Assembly (NCBI GenBank): GCA_037962975.1
Contig: CM075671.1
Span: forward strand, 157,035,501-157,099,500
Length of the DNA: 64,000 bases
Direction of reading: 5' to 3'
DNA from: Clitoria ternatea
Taxonomy: Eukaryota; Streptophyta; Magnoliopsida; Fabales; Fabaceae
The notes beneath the pieces were generated by a model. The model was not told the origin of the DNA. It ran no database searches and saw only the letters and a program-made list of their open reading frames with translations. Made by a program: the position numbers and the translations under genes. Positions 11,576 through 22,359 of the stretch are shown here, in pieces (the stretch's first letter is position 1; the number at the start of each line of letters is the position of its first letter).

Positions 11576-12370
11576 TAATTCAATTTCTGATGTAGGAGCT
11601 TCTTCTAGTCTCCTTTGGGAGGGATGGATATTGGCTCCTTTCCTTGTTCTTCCTTCAAGCCAAGGCTAAAATTCTTTCCTCAATGTTGAACTGAAACAAA
11701 AATAAAGGAGAAACTCTAAGGAGTTGGACGAAATTTGGGAGGAGGAGAAGAGGGAAAGTGAAGTGGTTTGGACAAGATGGAAGGAATAGAAGAGGAAGAT
11801 GGAAGGTGAAGGTGGGAGGCCACTTTTAAGGGAAGATAACTCCCTAATTCTCACTACCAAGAGGGAGAGGGTCCTAGAGACTCAATCCTAGAGAGAAAGA
11901 GAAGTTTCTCACTCTAGAAAATTTGCACTCAAGGTGAAAAATCTCAAATGATCATTATTAAGTGAATTTACAAAGGAGAGCTCCCTTATATAGCCCTTCT
12001 ACATTTCGGCCAAGGGAGGAGAAATGGGCTTGGATAATGGATCCAAGGCCTAATAGTACAACAAAGGAGAGAACATGGCCCAAAATGAAAGTAGATGGCC
12101 CTAAAGTGGCCCAATTGACCTAGCAAGGTCCAAATAAAACCTAAATATGTAGAGAATCTAATTATGACTTATGTTACAAGATGAAAGCAAGTAGATCCTC
12201 ATGGTGTCTCCCTTGGGCTTGGGCCCACTAAGCAAAGAGAGAAAGGATGACAACGCTTTATGGATGCTCTCTTTAGCTTTCTTGGACTTGGCCCTTGTGA
12301 GGGGACCCTTGTAAGCCTCTAGTCCTTTGTCTAAGGTGGAGTGAGGGTCCTCCCTTAGTGTGTCCTTATT
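11576..12370. other. Non-coding stretch, unassigned
   Basis: No convincing ORF. The minus strand shows a TATA-like GGCTATATAAGGGAG near 11990 followed downstream by a purine- and pyrimidine-biased leader, so this could be another LTR piece or the inner end of the LTR to its right. I cannot place it in a family. Confidence 0.3.
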
Positions 12371-13635
12371 AACTTCCCATTTATGAAATATCGTTTCCTA
12401 AGGCAAGTTTTCCAAATTTAATTAGTGACTTTCTCTCAAAACCTTACTAACGTATCTAATTACTGAAGAACTGCGTTCAATTCGTTAATTAGATCCCTTA
12501 CGCTTTATGAAAACCTGGTTATCCCTCAAAGGGCTTTGTCTATTTTCATAACCAAATCCCTAGGTTCAATTTCATGTGATTCAAACCATATGCCAATCTT
12601 TCGATTACCCACACCGTTTATAATCATCTATACTTATTTCTAAGCCTTGTAGAAGCATTAAACATCCATAAAATTGAATAAGAAACATGATTCATAAATG
12701 GAAAAATGAAGAACATCTTAACTTTGGTTTATAAACATGTCACCCTTAATCCCAAGAAAGGAGTTTAGTTTGCCATAAGGAAGATGATTACAATACCATA
12801 AATCAGAAATTCCATCTCAAACATGAAGGAAATCTTAATTACAAAACAAGGGTTTGGAGAAGAATTAGAGTTCCCACTTTTGGTCCTAATCCTATGCCCC
12901 AAAATCTGAAGATCTGATGCCCTTTTTGTTGATTCTTGAAATCGTTCATGAAAATCTCCTCCTTGAAGCTCTCAAAAATACCCAAAACTATCTTGTCTCC
13001 CTCTATGTCAGTTCCTCCACGTTTTTGCCCACTTTTCTCTTTTAAAATTTTATGAAAACTAAAGGTAACTGCTACAACATGTGAAATCCACTGGCAGTGG
13101 ATCGCACTGTGTGATACCCAAAACGCTTAAAATTAAAAACTGGGTAAAAACCACTGGCAGTGGGAATATCCACGGCCAGTGGGTTTTTTGGCAGGGAAAT
13201 CCACGACCAGTGTTTTTTCCCACTGGCAGTGGTTTTCTCTGTCTCTATTTTCTCACTTTCTCCAGTGTATTCCATGGCCAGTGTTTTTTCCCACTGGTAG
13301 TGGATTTCTTTGAACCTTGGCAAATGTTCATTTTGAGGGTGCTTTTGGGTTGTGCAGTGCTTTCTTTGGTACGTTCTTCTTCCATTGTTAGGATGGCTTC
13401 GATCTTGGGTCTTCTACAAACTCAAACTCTTCCCATTTTCATTATCCCATTCATAATCTTCCAAATCCATTTACTAATAGATTTATCTCATAAAAGTTTC
13501 TACAAAAGACAACTACCCAAGTAACATGTGTGGAAATAGAAGAAATATCATGGCAATTAAGGAAAAATAAGATAAAAATAAACTAAAATTAAAACTAAAT
13601 GGACCCCAAAACTAATGCAAACTAAAATCCTATCA
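12370..13635 (-). repeat. Athila-like LTR fragment with CCACTGGCAGTGG cluster
   Basis: The minus strand begins TGATAGGATTTTAGTTTGCA at 13635, similar in design to the LTR starts at 14683 (+) and 32611 (-). It continues through a U3 word cluster (13303-13088), a weak TATA-like ATAAAATTTTAAAAG (about 13055-13040) and a long A/T-rich leader with the wording seen in the LTR at 26340-27240. The U5 end is not found and the left boundary is approximate. Short ORFs on both strands here are by-products of the repeats. Confidence 0.55.
13088..13303. repeat. Cluster of CCACTGGCAGTGG palindromes
   Basis: Perfect copies occur at 13088-13100, 13151-13163 and 13220-13232, a one-mismatch copy (CCACTGGTAGTGG) at 13291-13303, and related words CCACGGCCAGTGG, CCACGACCAGTG and CCATGGCCAGTG between them. 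Each perfect word has 6-nt arms around one central base. Confidence 0.9.
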
Positions 13636-13689
13636 ATAGGGTTCCAAAAAGCATGGAAAATTAGTGCTAAAAATATGGTTAGGCAAAGA

Positions 13690-13830
13690 GAACCACAACC
13701 ATGGTTTAAATCATGGCCTGGATGTGGAACCCTCTACCACAAGAAGCAAATTTTATGGTTGTTTTCTACTAGCAAACAGTGTGAACCATGGCCATCGTTT
13801 AAACCACAGCCTGGCCATGGATCATACTGC
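13690..13830. repeat. Cluster of CCATGG-type palindromes (first of three)
   Basis: It contains AACCATGGTTTAAA, TCATGGCCTGGATGTGG, GAACCATGGCCATCG and CCTGGCCATGGATC. The same vocabulary occurs at 26265-26318 and 32245-32363. It is followed by GTGCTAAAAAGG, as the solo LTR at 31281-32611 is near its end, suggesting a scrap of that LTR family. Confidence 0.7.
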
Positions 13831-13929
13831 CATGTGCTAAAAAGGTTTATGTTTTTGCATCGTTTGCTTGTCTATTTGTGTTCCTTTGATTAGTGATTCC
13901 ACTTCTTTACTTTCTGATTTGAATGCATA

Positions 13930-14262
13930 ATCTAATGCGTAAGTTTTCACTAAACTTTGGTATGAGTCTGACATACCTTTGGATCTTTTCCTATATCTTC
14001 ATATATGGGAAGAGATGGATGCCCTGTATACACATTTCTTATTCTGTTATTTTTGTATATCTTTGTGTATATGTTGAGGGTTCTTGATTATTGATTCATT
14101 TCTTTGTTGTTTCATTTTAACTATGGCTTCTAGTTTCCCATGATTCAGATCTTGGTGTAAGTGATTGGCCTTTAAAACGTCGTCATGAAAAATTTACTCG
14201 TATTTTTATTAATTATTTGTGCTTGCATCAGGATTCAGGTCTGGGAAATCAGGGCAACACAT
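13930..14262 (+). repeat. Diverged Tekay-like LTR fragment, 3' end
   Basis: Matches 19540-19854 of the giant LTR: ATATATGGGA..AG..GATGCCCTGTATACACATT, then GAAAAATTTACTCG and a decayed terminus CAGGATTCAGGTCTGG..AATCAGGGCAACACA in place of CGGGATCCGAGTCC...GGGGTGTTACA. No PBS follows it. Confidence 0.7.
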
Positions 14263-14682
14263 AAGTATGCATGAATAGAAATGATGAAGTCATTTGTTTG
14301 TTAATAAGCCATGTCCAAATAGACTTCCCTTAAACATCATCCTTTCATCCCACTTTGAGCCTTGAACTTCTTCTTGAAATAACATGACATTACAAACCAA
14401 AAATAAAAACCAAAAGAAACCTTTGTACATAAGTGTTATGGCTTGCCTTTGCTAGCTAGAGAATAAAGTGATTTGCTAAGGGATTAGAATACTTCTATGT
14501 TTAGGGATGGAAGTATGTTCCCATACTTTTGAAAAATAATAAAAAGAAGCATAAAAGGGAGAAAGGTCTAAAAAAGCTAAAAAAAGGTAAAAATCAAAAA
14601 CAAAGGAATTCCAAAGGATTAAAATATTTGAGCAAAGCTCAAAGAAAAGCACAAAATCAATAAAAGAACACATTTTCCCTTT
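14263..14682 (+). other. Non-coding stretch upstream of an Athila-like LTR
   Basis: No intact ORF. It ends in an A-rich tract before the LTR start at 14683, where a polypurine tract would lie; the immediate sequence (CCCTTT) is not a good PPT. Confidence 0.35.
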
Positions 14683-15058
14683 TGATAAGAGCATTTCATG
14701 TCTTATCTAGGACTAGTTTTGTTTAATTTTTAGGTGTATTTTGCATGCATTAACCCCTTGATTCAATGAATAATAGCTTCTTTTCTAGACTATGCACTTG
14801 ATGTTGTCATTATGCAGAATTCTGAGATTTTAGGTCCATTTAAAAGCAAAATGGCATACCTCTAAAGTTTCAAAGAAGTTTGAGTAATTTTGTGAAGCCC
14901 AAGACCAAAGATGAGTCAGACAAAGAGACCCCAAGACCTTTTAAGGACCTTGGAGAGGCAAAATCATGACGAAAATAAGGACACAGACACTATGACTATG
15001 GTATCTTCCACTCCTTACTAGTGGTGCCCTACATTTGAACAAGGCTTTGAGTATGCAT
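14683..15058 (+). repeat. Athila-like LTR, left part (split by a giant-LTR insertion)
   Basis: It starts TGATAAGAGCATTTCATGTC and resumes at 26260 after the inserted element and its TSD. Rejoined, its length would be about 1.36 kb, close to the 1331 bp of the related solo LTR at 31281-32611. Confidence 0.6.
15054..15058. other. Target site duplication, left copy (TGCAT)
   Basis: TGCAT directly precedes the LTR start TGTAACATCC and is repeated exactly at 26255-26259. Confidence 0.92.
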
Positions 15059-15360
15059 TGTAACATCCTGAATTTCATAAAAATAGATAATTGAGAGGAA
15101 TAAATAGTAGATAATTATAAATGGGTTAATAAGGGTCCCAGAAAATTAAAAATAGTTAAATTGAGATTTATCATGAATATTCATAATTTATTGGGACTAA
15201 ATAAGGCAAAATAATACCCGGTTGAAATATGGATGTCGACCAAGTATCTCCGATTGAGATGCCGTTGGTCAGGGCTGTTAAGAATATTATTGGGAATTCG
15301 AATCTATATTCGGAATAATTTTTAGATAAAGTATTAAGCCCGAACTGAGATCCTGTTTAT

Positions 15361-15367
15361 TATAAAA
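15361..15367 (+). promoter_or_regulatory. Candidate LTR TATA box
   Basis: TATAAAA in TTTATTATAAAACGG, followed about 40 bp later by a CT-rich leader. It is repeated at 22663-22669 in the other LTR. Confidence 0.5.
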
Positions 15368-17329
15368 CGGAGAAATTATTATTGAGGGTTAAAAATAAAA
15401 CCTAAAACTCCATTCTCTTCCCTCTCATTTCACGTTACTTTCCCTTCTATCTTTTCTTTATTTCCTTCATCTTCTTCCTCCTCTCTTCTTGCCCAAACCA
15501 TGACCACCCATTAAAAGCCATACCCACCTAAAATTATTTGGTCTCTATGGATTCATGAAGCACCCAAGGGGCATTGGAGCAAAGCTTGACACCTCTTCCT
15601 TCTTCTCCCTCTCAATTTTATGTTTTTCCTTAGAGCTTGGAAATGTGGTAAGGCTTTCTACTCATTCTCCTCCATTTATGGTTTTTAAGATGCTTAAGTG
15701 TGAGATGGTGACATTGGGCTTTATGGACAATGATAAAAATGGTGAACCCTAGACTTGAATGCTTGGAGATGGAACTCTTGATTTATGGTTTTTATTATGT
15801 GAGATTGAGAGGTTGATGAGATTGTTATGATTAAATGAAATGGTTGGCGGTAATGGTTGTTGGGTATTTTAGAAAAAAACCCTAACCCTAGGAATTTGGG
15901 GAAATGAGTAATGATGTTGTGAAAAGTGGTTTTAAGTATAAACCCATGATATTTTATATATGAATGTTGTTTAGGATGATGGTTAATGGTTATTAGAAAT
16001 GGTTGTTGAGTTTTGATGAAAGCCCTAGAGATTGGGATTTGAGGCTTTATGGCAAGCCTTGAAATAGGGTGGTAATTTAAGGTTAGAGTGAATTGGTAAG
16101 TAGGAATGAGCTTTTAAGTGTGTGACATTGATCATTGATGACAAGGATATGTGAAATCAAGAGAATTGTCATAATAGCTCTAAGTTGTTAAGTATGTTAG
16201 AGTTGTGATCTTGTTATGAGGAGCTTGAACAATGAGAATATAAGAAATAATAGCAATTAGATGGTTTATGAGATATTGGATGCCTTAAGGATAAGGGATG
16301 GGATTTTGTTGTTATTAGGTTGGTTGACCCTTTAAGATCTAGAGAATCTTGGTTTTGGGAAAGGAATTCCTGAAGACTAACACAATGGTATGAATTGGTG
16401 TTTTAGCAAGTCTAGGACTTGATATTGAGCTTTATGATAAGCTAGCATTTGTTTAGAATTGTGAGGAATGCCTTGAGATGGCTTATTGATTGTATGAATG
16501 TATATGTATGTTGTGTAGATGATATTCCGGGCAATGTGGCGGAGTATTTGGAGCGTGCATTTGGTTGCGGCTCTTCCCTCGAGGTAGGAGAGGATTATTG
16601 TATGTCATGATACTCATGCTTGCCTTGCCATGTTTATAGTGAAATGATGTGAATGGCAAATTGTTGGCTATTGGTGATAATATATATGTATATAAGTTGA
16701 TGAATGTTATGCTTGGTAATGATGGATTCTTGAGAATGATATATATATTTATATATGAATTGATGATGAATGTTTAGTGTCCTTTAATGGGAGTAATGCA
16801 CCGTTGATGAGTAACCCATGAGGGGTTGAAATATGTATACACCAAGTGAATTTAGAATTCCATGTAATTTCGATGAATGAATATAGGAAATGAGAGGCTA
16901 AGGCCAATAGATGACATTAATGTTTATATTGATAGAGAAATTACTCAAAATATGAAACTAGGTGTTGACATTAATGCATAGTCGAGGAACTAATAGAGCC
17001 AAATAGAGTTTTATGAGGATTGAATGCATGGGATAGTTCTATTAACTTCCATGTAAAGTTTATGACTTGTAGGAATTGAAGTGGGCCAATTCTAATGAGA
17101 ATAGGCCCTTGAGTTGCACAAAAGTTCCTTAAAATAAGTAAAAAGCATTTATATGCATAAGTCACTCATTTTAAAGGATTTTTGAGTGAGGCCAGTGGCC
17201 ACGCGTCACAAATAGTGTACTTTAATTGATGTCAAAATTTGGTAGCATTTGGAGTTGATATGAAAAAGTTAGAGGGGTTGGAAGTCTAAAATTATGCATT
17301 TTCTGCATAATTTCTACATTCTGATAGGC

Positions 17330-17640
17330 CTTAATCGATTAGACTAATCTAATCGATTACAAGGATCTGTTCCTATAGTAATCGATTGGCTTAATCGATT
17401 ATAAACCTGTACGTAGCCTAGTAATCAATTGTGTTCAAGGGTGTAATGGATTAGAGGCCAAACAACATCAATGTAATCGATTGTGTTCAAGGGTGAAATC
17501 AACTATGTACTAAAATAGAAACAAGGTAATCGATTACCCTAGTCTCTTAATCGATTATGCACAATACCTGATACATTATACCACCTACAGAAGCAGTGTA
17601 ATCGATTAGCTCCTACCCCGTAATCGATTATCACTAGCTA
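17330..17640. repeat. Cluster of TAATCGATTA palindromes in the 5' LTR
   Basis: About nine exact AATCGATT cores within 310 bp (flanks vary: GTAATCGATTAC, TTAATCGATTAT, CTAATCGATTAC and others) plus decayed copies such as GTAATCAATTG. Spacing is irregular (about 20-60 bp) and the spacers are not repeated, so this is not a simple tandem array. Confidence 0.95.
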
Positions 17641-18384
17641 AATTGATTAAATCAGCTTAGGATTTGCATTTTTACTTCTTTTGAGTACTTATCTTGTACT
17701 CCTTGGACCTTTAGGCCTACTTGACAATTAAATGGGGTATTCTGAAACCTTCTTCCAATCCCATGCATACTTTTGGAATAACTACGAGCGAATTCATTAT
17801 GGGTATATGTGTGGTTTGTCTTAGTGGTGATTGGGAATGGCTTAAGGCCTTGGCAAGGTATGTGTATGCCTATGCTATGTTATGAAAACATGTATGCTTC
17901 CCCTCTATTGATATATTACGAATCTTGATGAAAAGTAAATGATGTGATTGTATGACACACCTTGATTGTTGATGGAACTAATAAAGGGACAATTGAATGG
18001 CAATGAGTTATTATAACTCAATGAATTTTGAAAAAGTGTCAACGGTGATTATTATTATTGTTATGCCATTGTGTTTGATGCAAGTAAAATCTTGTATATG
18101 TAACTTGAATTGTATTGGCCAGCATGTGATGCTATGAACTTGAAATGTATTTGTTAACATGCCTTGTTGAATTCCATGCGTGGATTAATATGAGAATGAT
18201 ATTATGGCTATTGAGATGTCAAGTATATGAATGATATACCTTGAGGGGCTTTGTAAATGATTGTATGTTATTGATTGAAAATGTCAAATTAAAATATATC
18301 CTTATGTGAGAGGGTGAGATATCCTTGCGAGGTTGATGGGCATATGCATTATTGTAATTTGCATTCATGGCATGGCATAACATT

Positions 18385-18720
18385 GAAATGTGGTTGCGAT
18401 CACAATGATGAAAGATCCTGCGGGATTCAATGAAGGGAGTACCCCTTGCGAGGTGGGAAACCAACTTGATGATAATATGATATTGAGCCGGTGGTTGCAA
18501 TCACCTGGTTGTTGAAATGAAAAAGGGCTTGCGAGTTCCTATGATGCCCGTGGTTGTGATCACGAGGTGGGAGTACCCCTTGCGAGGTGGGAAACCAATA
18601 TGGATTATTGAACGTGGTTGCGATCATGAGAAAGCACCTTACGAGGCTGCTAGCGGGAGTACCCCTTGTGAGGCAGGAAACCCATGTGAAAGAATGATAT
18701 GGTGGTTGTGATCATCTGTT
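18385..18720 (+). repeat. Interspersed GTGGTTGCGATCAC and GGGAGTACCCC repeats
   Basis: About five copies of GTGGTTG(C/T)GATCA(C/T) alternate with three copies of GGGAGTACCCCTTGCGAGG-type words. The corresponding block in the 3' LTR (24905-25115) has fewer copies, so the array has changed in number since insertion. Confidence 0.85.
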
Positions 18721-19858
18721 GAAATGAAATCGGATCCGTGCATATACATTATTAAACAATTGATATATGCATTAGCCATAGGTGCATGGCATTTGAGATG
18801 GGATGACCACGAGATGAAAAACCCCTTGTGAGGAGGAATTGAGTAAGGATTTAATGAATTGATGATGATAACTTGTGAATGCCCTTGTTGATAAGTGGCA
18901 ATGTGATTGTGTATGTGCTTGTGCTTGCTTATGTTGTGAACTGCGTTTCACGAGGCTTGTATACCTATTATATCAATGTGATGATGATTGAATGATGAAT
19001 TGATGATATTATAGCAAAGCACACATGATGAATGAATGCATGTACACTTAATCACAATATATTATATTCGTCATTTTGAATGTATAACTCACTCTCCCAT
19101 GTGGTCTCCTTTTTAGCATTGTGATGCAGGTTGCCATGGGATGAGTTTGGATTTTAAATTGAAGTTTCGGGAAGGTAAATAGTAGTAGTAGAAGTGCCTT
19201 GGCCGGCATCATTTGTGAATTTTAATATAATGAATAAATTATATATGATGGTATTGATGATTTGGTGATTTTGGCCATGTATAAGATAATCGTGAATGCA
19301 TAAATGGTGAACCTATGTATTGGTACATAAGTGATGATTTGATGACTAATTGAGGAATTGAACTTGAATAATATGCATTAATGATAGGAGTGTTTGGATT
19401 AATGCCAATAGGTGAATGAGTAAGTCAATTATGAGATATGGGCAGTGGTGATAGTTGGGGCATGACCCCGGATGTATATGTATATTTATATTATATCTTA
19501 GGCAATGCATGTGTCTGTTGTAAGTGCATGAATGAGTTATAATAATAGATTTATGTTAGGTGTTTGAATGCTTTGCCGAGCCTTTTCTCATATTGTCATA
19601 TATGGGACTAGGCGTATGCCTGGTATACACATTCTTCTTCCGCTGTAAACTCTACTATTTTCGTATACCGTTATAGGCGAATTAGTTATCGATCTAGTTA
19701 TATGTTGATAAATCTCACTCTTCGGTTTTCTATGGTTTGGGTCTTGATGTAGTCGAGATGGTGTTTAGAAACTATTTCGAACACGAAAAATTTACACGCA
19801 TTTTTATTATCTTGATTACATCGGGATCCGAGTCCAGAAATTCGGGGTGTTACAAAGG

Positions 19859-19870
19859 TGGTATCAGAGC
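19859..19870 (+). other. Primer binding site, initiator tRNA-Met
   Basis: TGGTATCAGAGC, four bases after the LTR end, complementary to the initiator tRNA-Met 3' end. Confidence 0.92.
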
Positions 19871-22327
19871 GTGTTTTGCTCTGAAATTAGATTTGTTAAT
19901 TATCATCAGAGTATGGTTACTATGCATTGAAATTGATATCATGGATGATTGGAGCACGATTGCTCAATATTGAAACATTTTGGTGATCATTGGAATATGG
20001 TTATTCTGTATAGATTTAAGAGTGAGAATTATCTTGGGGATGATATTATGTTAAGCATTGTTTGCCCTATATGGATTTGTAAAGGACTAATTGTCTAAGA
20101 ATTATGAATTGACTATGAGGGCAATGTTTTCTTAATGGTGATTCCTTGTGCATTATTGGTATTGAATTATGATGATAGCTTATTGAGGACTTTGTGAAAT
20201 TATGATTCATAAGTTATGATTGACATTTATGGGAGTATGCCCAATATCATTAAGGCCGTGTGATACACCTATGGAGCATAGTTGCTCATTGTTGATTATA
20301 GTTGAATTCTGGAATTGAATACATATAGATAAATTATATGATGTGATTGATATGCATGATTGTGTAAGTCTGGCCAAGTTCCTTACCCTACTCCCTTCCA
20401 TTGATGAATATATTGTGATTATGCATTGATGTTTATACATTGGGTATAAAATTAGTTTAATGATGGATCCATGTTGGATGTTAATCATGCAAATAAAATA
20501 TCGAGTTGATGAATATGAGATATGAAATATGAATTGATATGGTGATAGACAGTGAAATGTTGAGACCTTGATATGTTTGTATATTAAAATTGAATTATTG
20601 CTTAGGTCTCATGTATGAGTAGTGCTCATGGCTTATAGCCTGGCTTATAGCCAAGGAAAATTTATTGATTGTAAGAGTTATGTGTTCTAGAATCGATTAA
20701 ATAAGTGAAGATGAAGGAACCCCAGGATGTCAATGTTCATAGAATGTAATTATTAACTATGTTATTGTTGAGAGATGAATTGAGATGCTTGGTTGTGCTA
20801 AATTTTAAATGATGGATTTTATATCCTTTGGCACAAGAACTTTATATAGTATATGATACATGTAATTTGTTGTATCTCCCTAGATTGGGAACTTGAATAT
20901 GTGATAAAATAATAAGGTAGTGAGATATGAAATTGCATATGCACCCATTGGGGTTGAACTCGGTTTTGTAAGAGAGGACCGAGTGAATGATTGATGTAAT
21001 TTTAAACCCACTAGGTGTGGTAATCCCGGATGACTTGATACGATCTTGTAAGATCAAACTTTATGGGATAGACCCTATGGCAGTCTAGGCTCTACGATAT
21101 TTTTATGAGCCATGTCTAAAGATGTTTGTGTGTTATGGGAGTATTCCATAATGGGTACTAGGTAACCCTTAGACTTTCTAAGTCTAGTGATTGGTCGAAT
21201 CTTGTGAATAGTTAAGCCATAATGAAATTAATTATGAAATAAGTTGTTGAAGCTAGAGCCGGTATGTGATGGAATGCGAATAGTGAATGTAAACCCCTGA
21301 CAATTGATGGATAGTAATGTTGAATTCGGGGTATGACTTGGTATTGGAGATGACGTGTGTAGTCATGGGTTAGTAGATGGAAATTTGATTATGACATTAC
21401 CCTTTTTTTGTTTTGAAGGGTGTTATGTTGATGATAGAAACCATGTAGTGATGTGATATGATACAAGTCGTGCGTCCAGCTTATGGACTTGGGTTGTGAA
21501 CTGTGAGAAGAATCCCTAATATGAGAGCTTGTTATATGATTGGGAACCCTATTCTGACTTCGGAGTTGTGTACTTCCTGGGAGTTTAATAACTTGTTTAG
21601 GCTTGAATCAGTTTATAGCCAATGGTGCGTGAATGAGATAAAGGATTATTAGACGATTTGATCATAACTTCAGGATGGATGAAGCCCGATGATGTGGTAT
21701 TTACCCCGTGATGATTGAAAATCTATGGTTGGTACACCAATTTATGGTAATGTTAATTTAGATCTGATGATTGGTAATACATTATGGATGCCAAATTAAT
21801 TATATAATGACGATGAGATATAAATATGTCAGTCGTGGACTTGTGAAAATTGTCACTAAGCCTCTTAGGAATTGATGTTATTAGAATAAGTGTGACCAAT
21901 GTGAGCAATGGGAATACGAAGTACTGGTTCCAATATGGCTTTACATGCCATAGGCATTGTGGCAGCATGCACTTATGCGCCGACTTCATGTGTTTGTGGT
22001 AACCACTACGGGATTGGGACGCCTTCCTGTATGTCAGATACAGCAACACGTAGGCCAAGCAGGTGTAGGGTTGTAACTGCTTATGGTGAATGTTTAAGCC
22101 TATCTGGTTGTATTGAGTATGAACATGTGAGCTCTGTTGGATGAATAGTGATTGAGGACGTATGACACACTTTGAATGTAGAAAATTTTATGCTAGGAAT
22201 GATGGGATGATAATGATCATGTTCTGATGGACTTTGGGAAGTCCAATACTATTTTATGACGACATTATACCATATTGGTGTACGGCCTAAAGGATGGCAC
22301 TATGATTCATGTGTCGAGGTTAAATTT
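19871..22327 (+). other. Internal region of the giant-LTR element, no coding capacity
   Basis: About 2.5 kb, AT-rich, with only short ORFs (the longest about 100 codons) that show no retroviral motif on either strand. It holds the signals needed for reverse transcription at its ends only. Confidence 0.8.
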
Positions 22328-22359
22328 CGAGGACGAAATTTCTTTTAGGTGGGGTGGAT
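22328..22359 (+). other. Polypurine-tract region
   Basis: CGAGGACGAAATTTCTTTTA then GGTGGGGTGGAT immediately precedes the 3' LTR TGTAACATCC. This is the conserved 3' end of Tekay/Del-like chromoviruses, where it overlaps the end of pol; here only the signal remains. Confidence 0.85.

Larger units (their letters stand above)
15059..19854 (+). repeat. 5' LTR of the giant-LTR element (4796 bp)
   Basis: It runs from TGTAACATCCTGAATTTC to TTCGGGGTGTTACA. A TATAAAA (15361-15367) followed by a pyrimidine-rich stretch suggests a short U3 (about 300 bp) and a very long R-U5. Inside are the TAATCGATTA cluster (17330-17640) and a GTGGTTGCGATCAC / GGGAGTACCCCTTGCGAGG cluster (18385-18720). A 65-codon ORF at 15555-15752 is duplicated in the other LTR. 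Relative to the 3' LTR it lacks about 35 bp near 16592. Confidence 0.92.

Noticed and set aside
13081..13524. 147-codon plus-strand ORF
   Set aside because: It crosses the palindromic cluster and has no domain; frames are open on both strands because of the repeats.
15555..15752. 65-codon ORF (MKHPRGIGAK...) preserved nearly unchanged at 22856-23053
   Set aside because: The two copies are in the two LTRs of one element and were identical at insertion, so similarity is not evidence of selection. An upstream ORF role is possible but unsupported.
17330..17640. CRISPR-like look of evenly recurring AATCGATT words
   Set aside because: The words are too short, spacing is irregular, the genome is eukaryotic, and the block sits inside a retrotransposon LTR.
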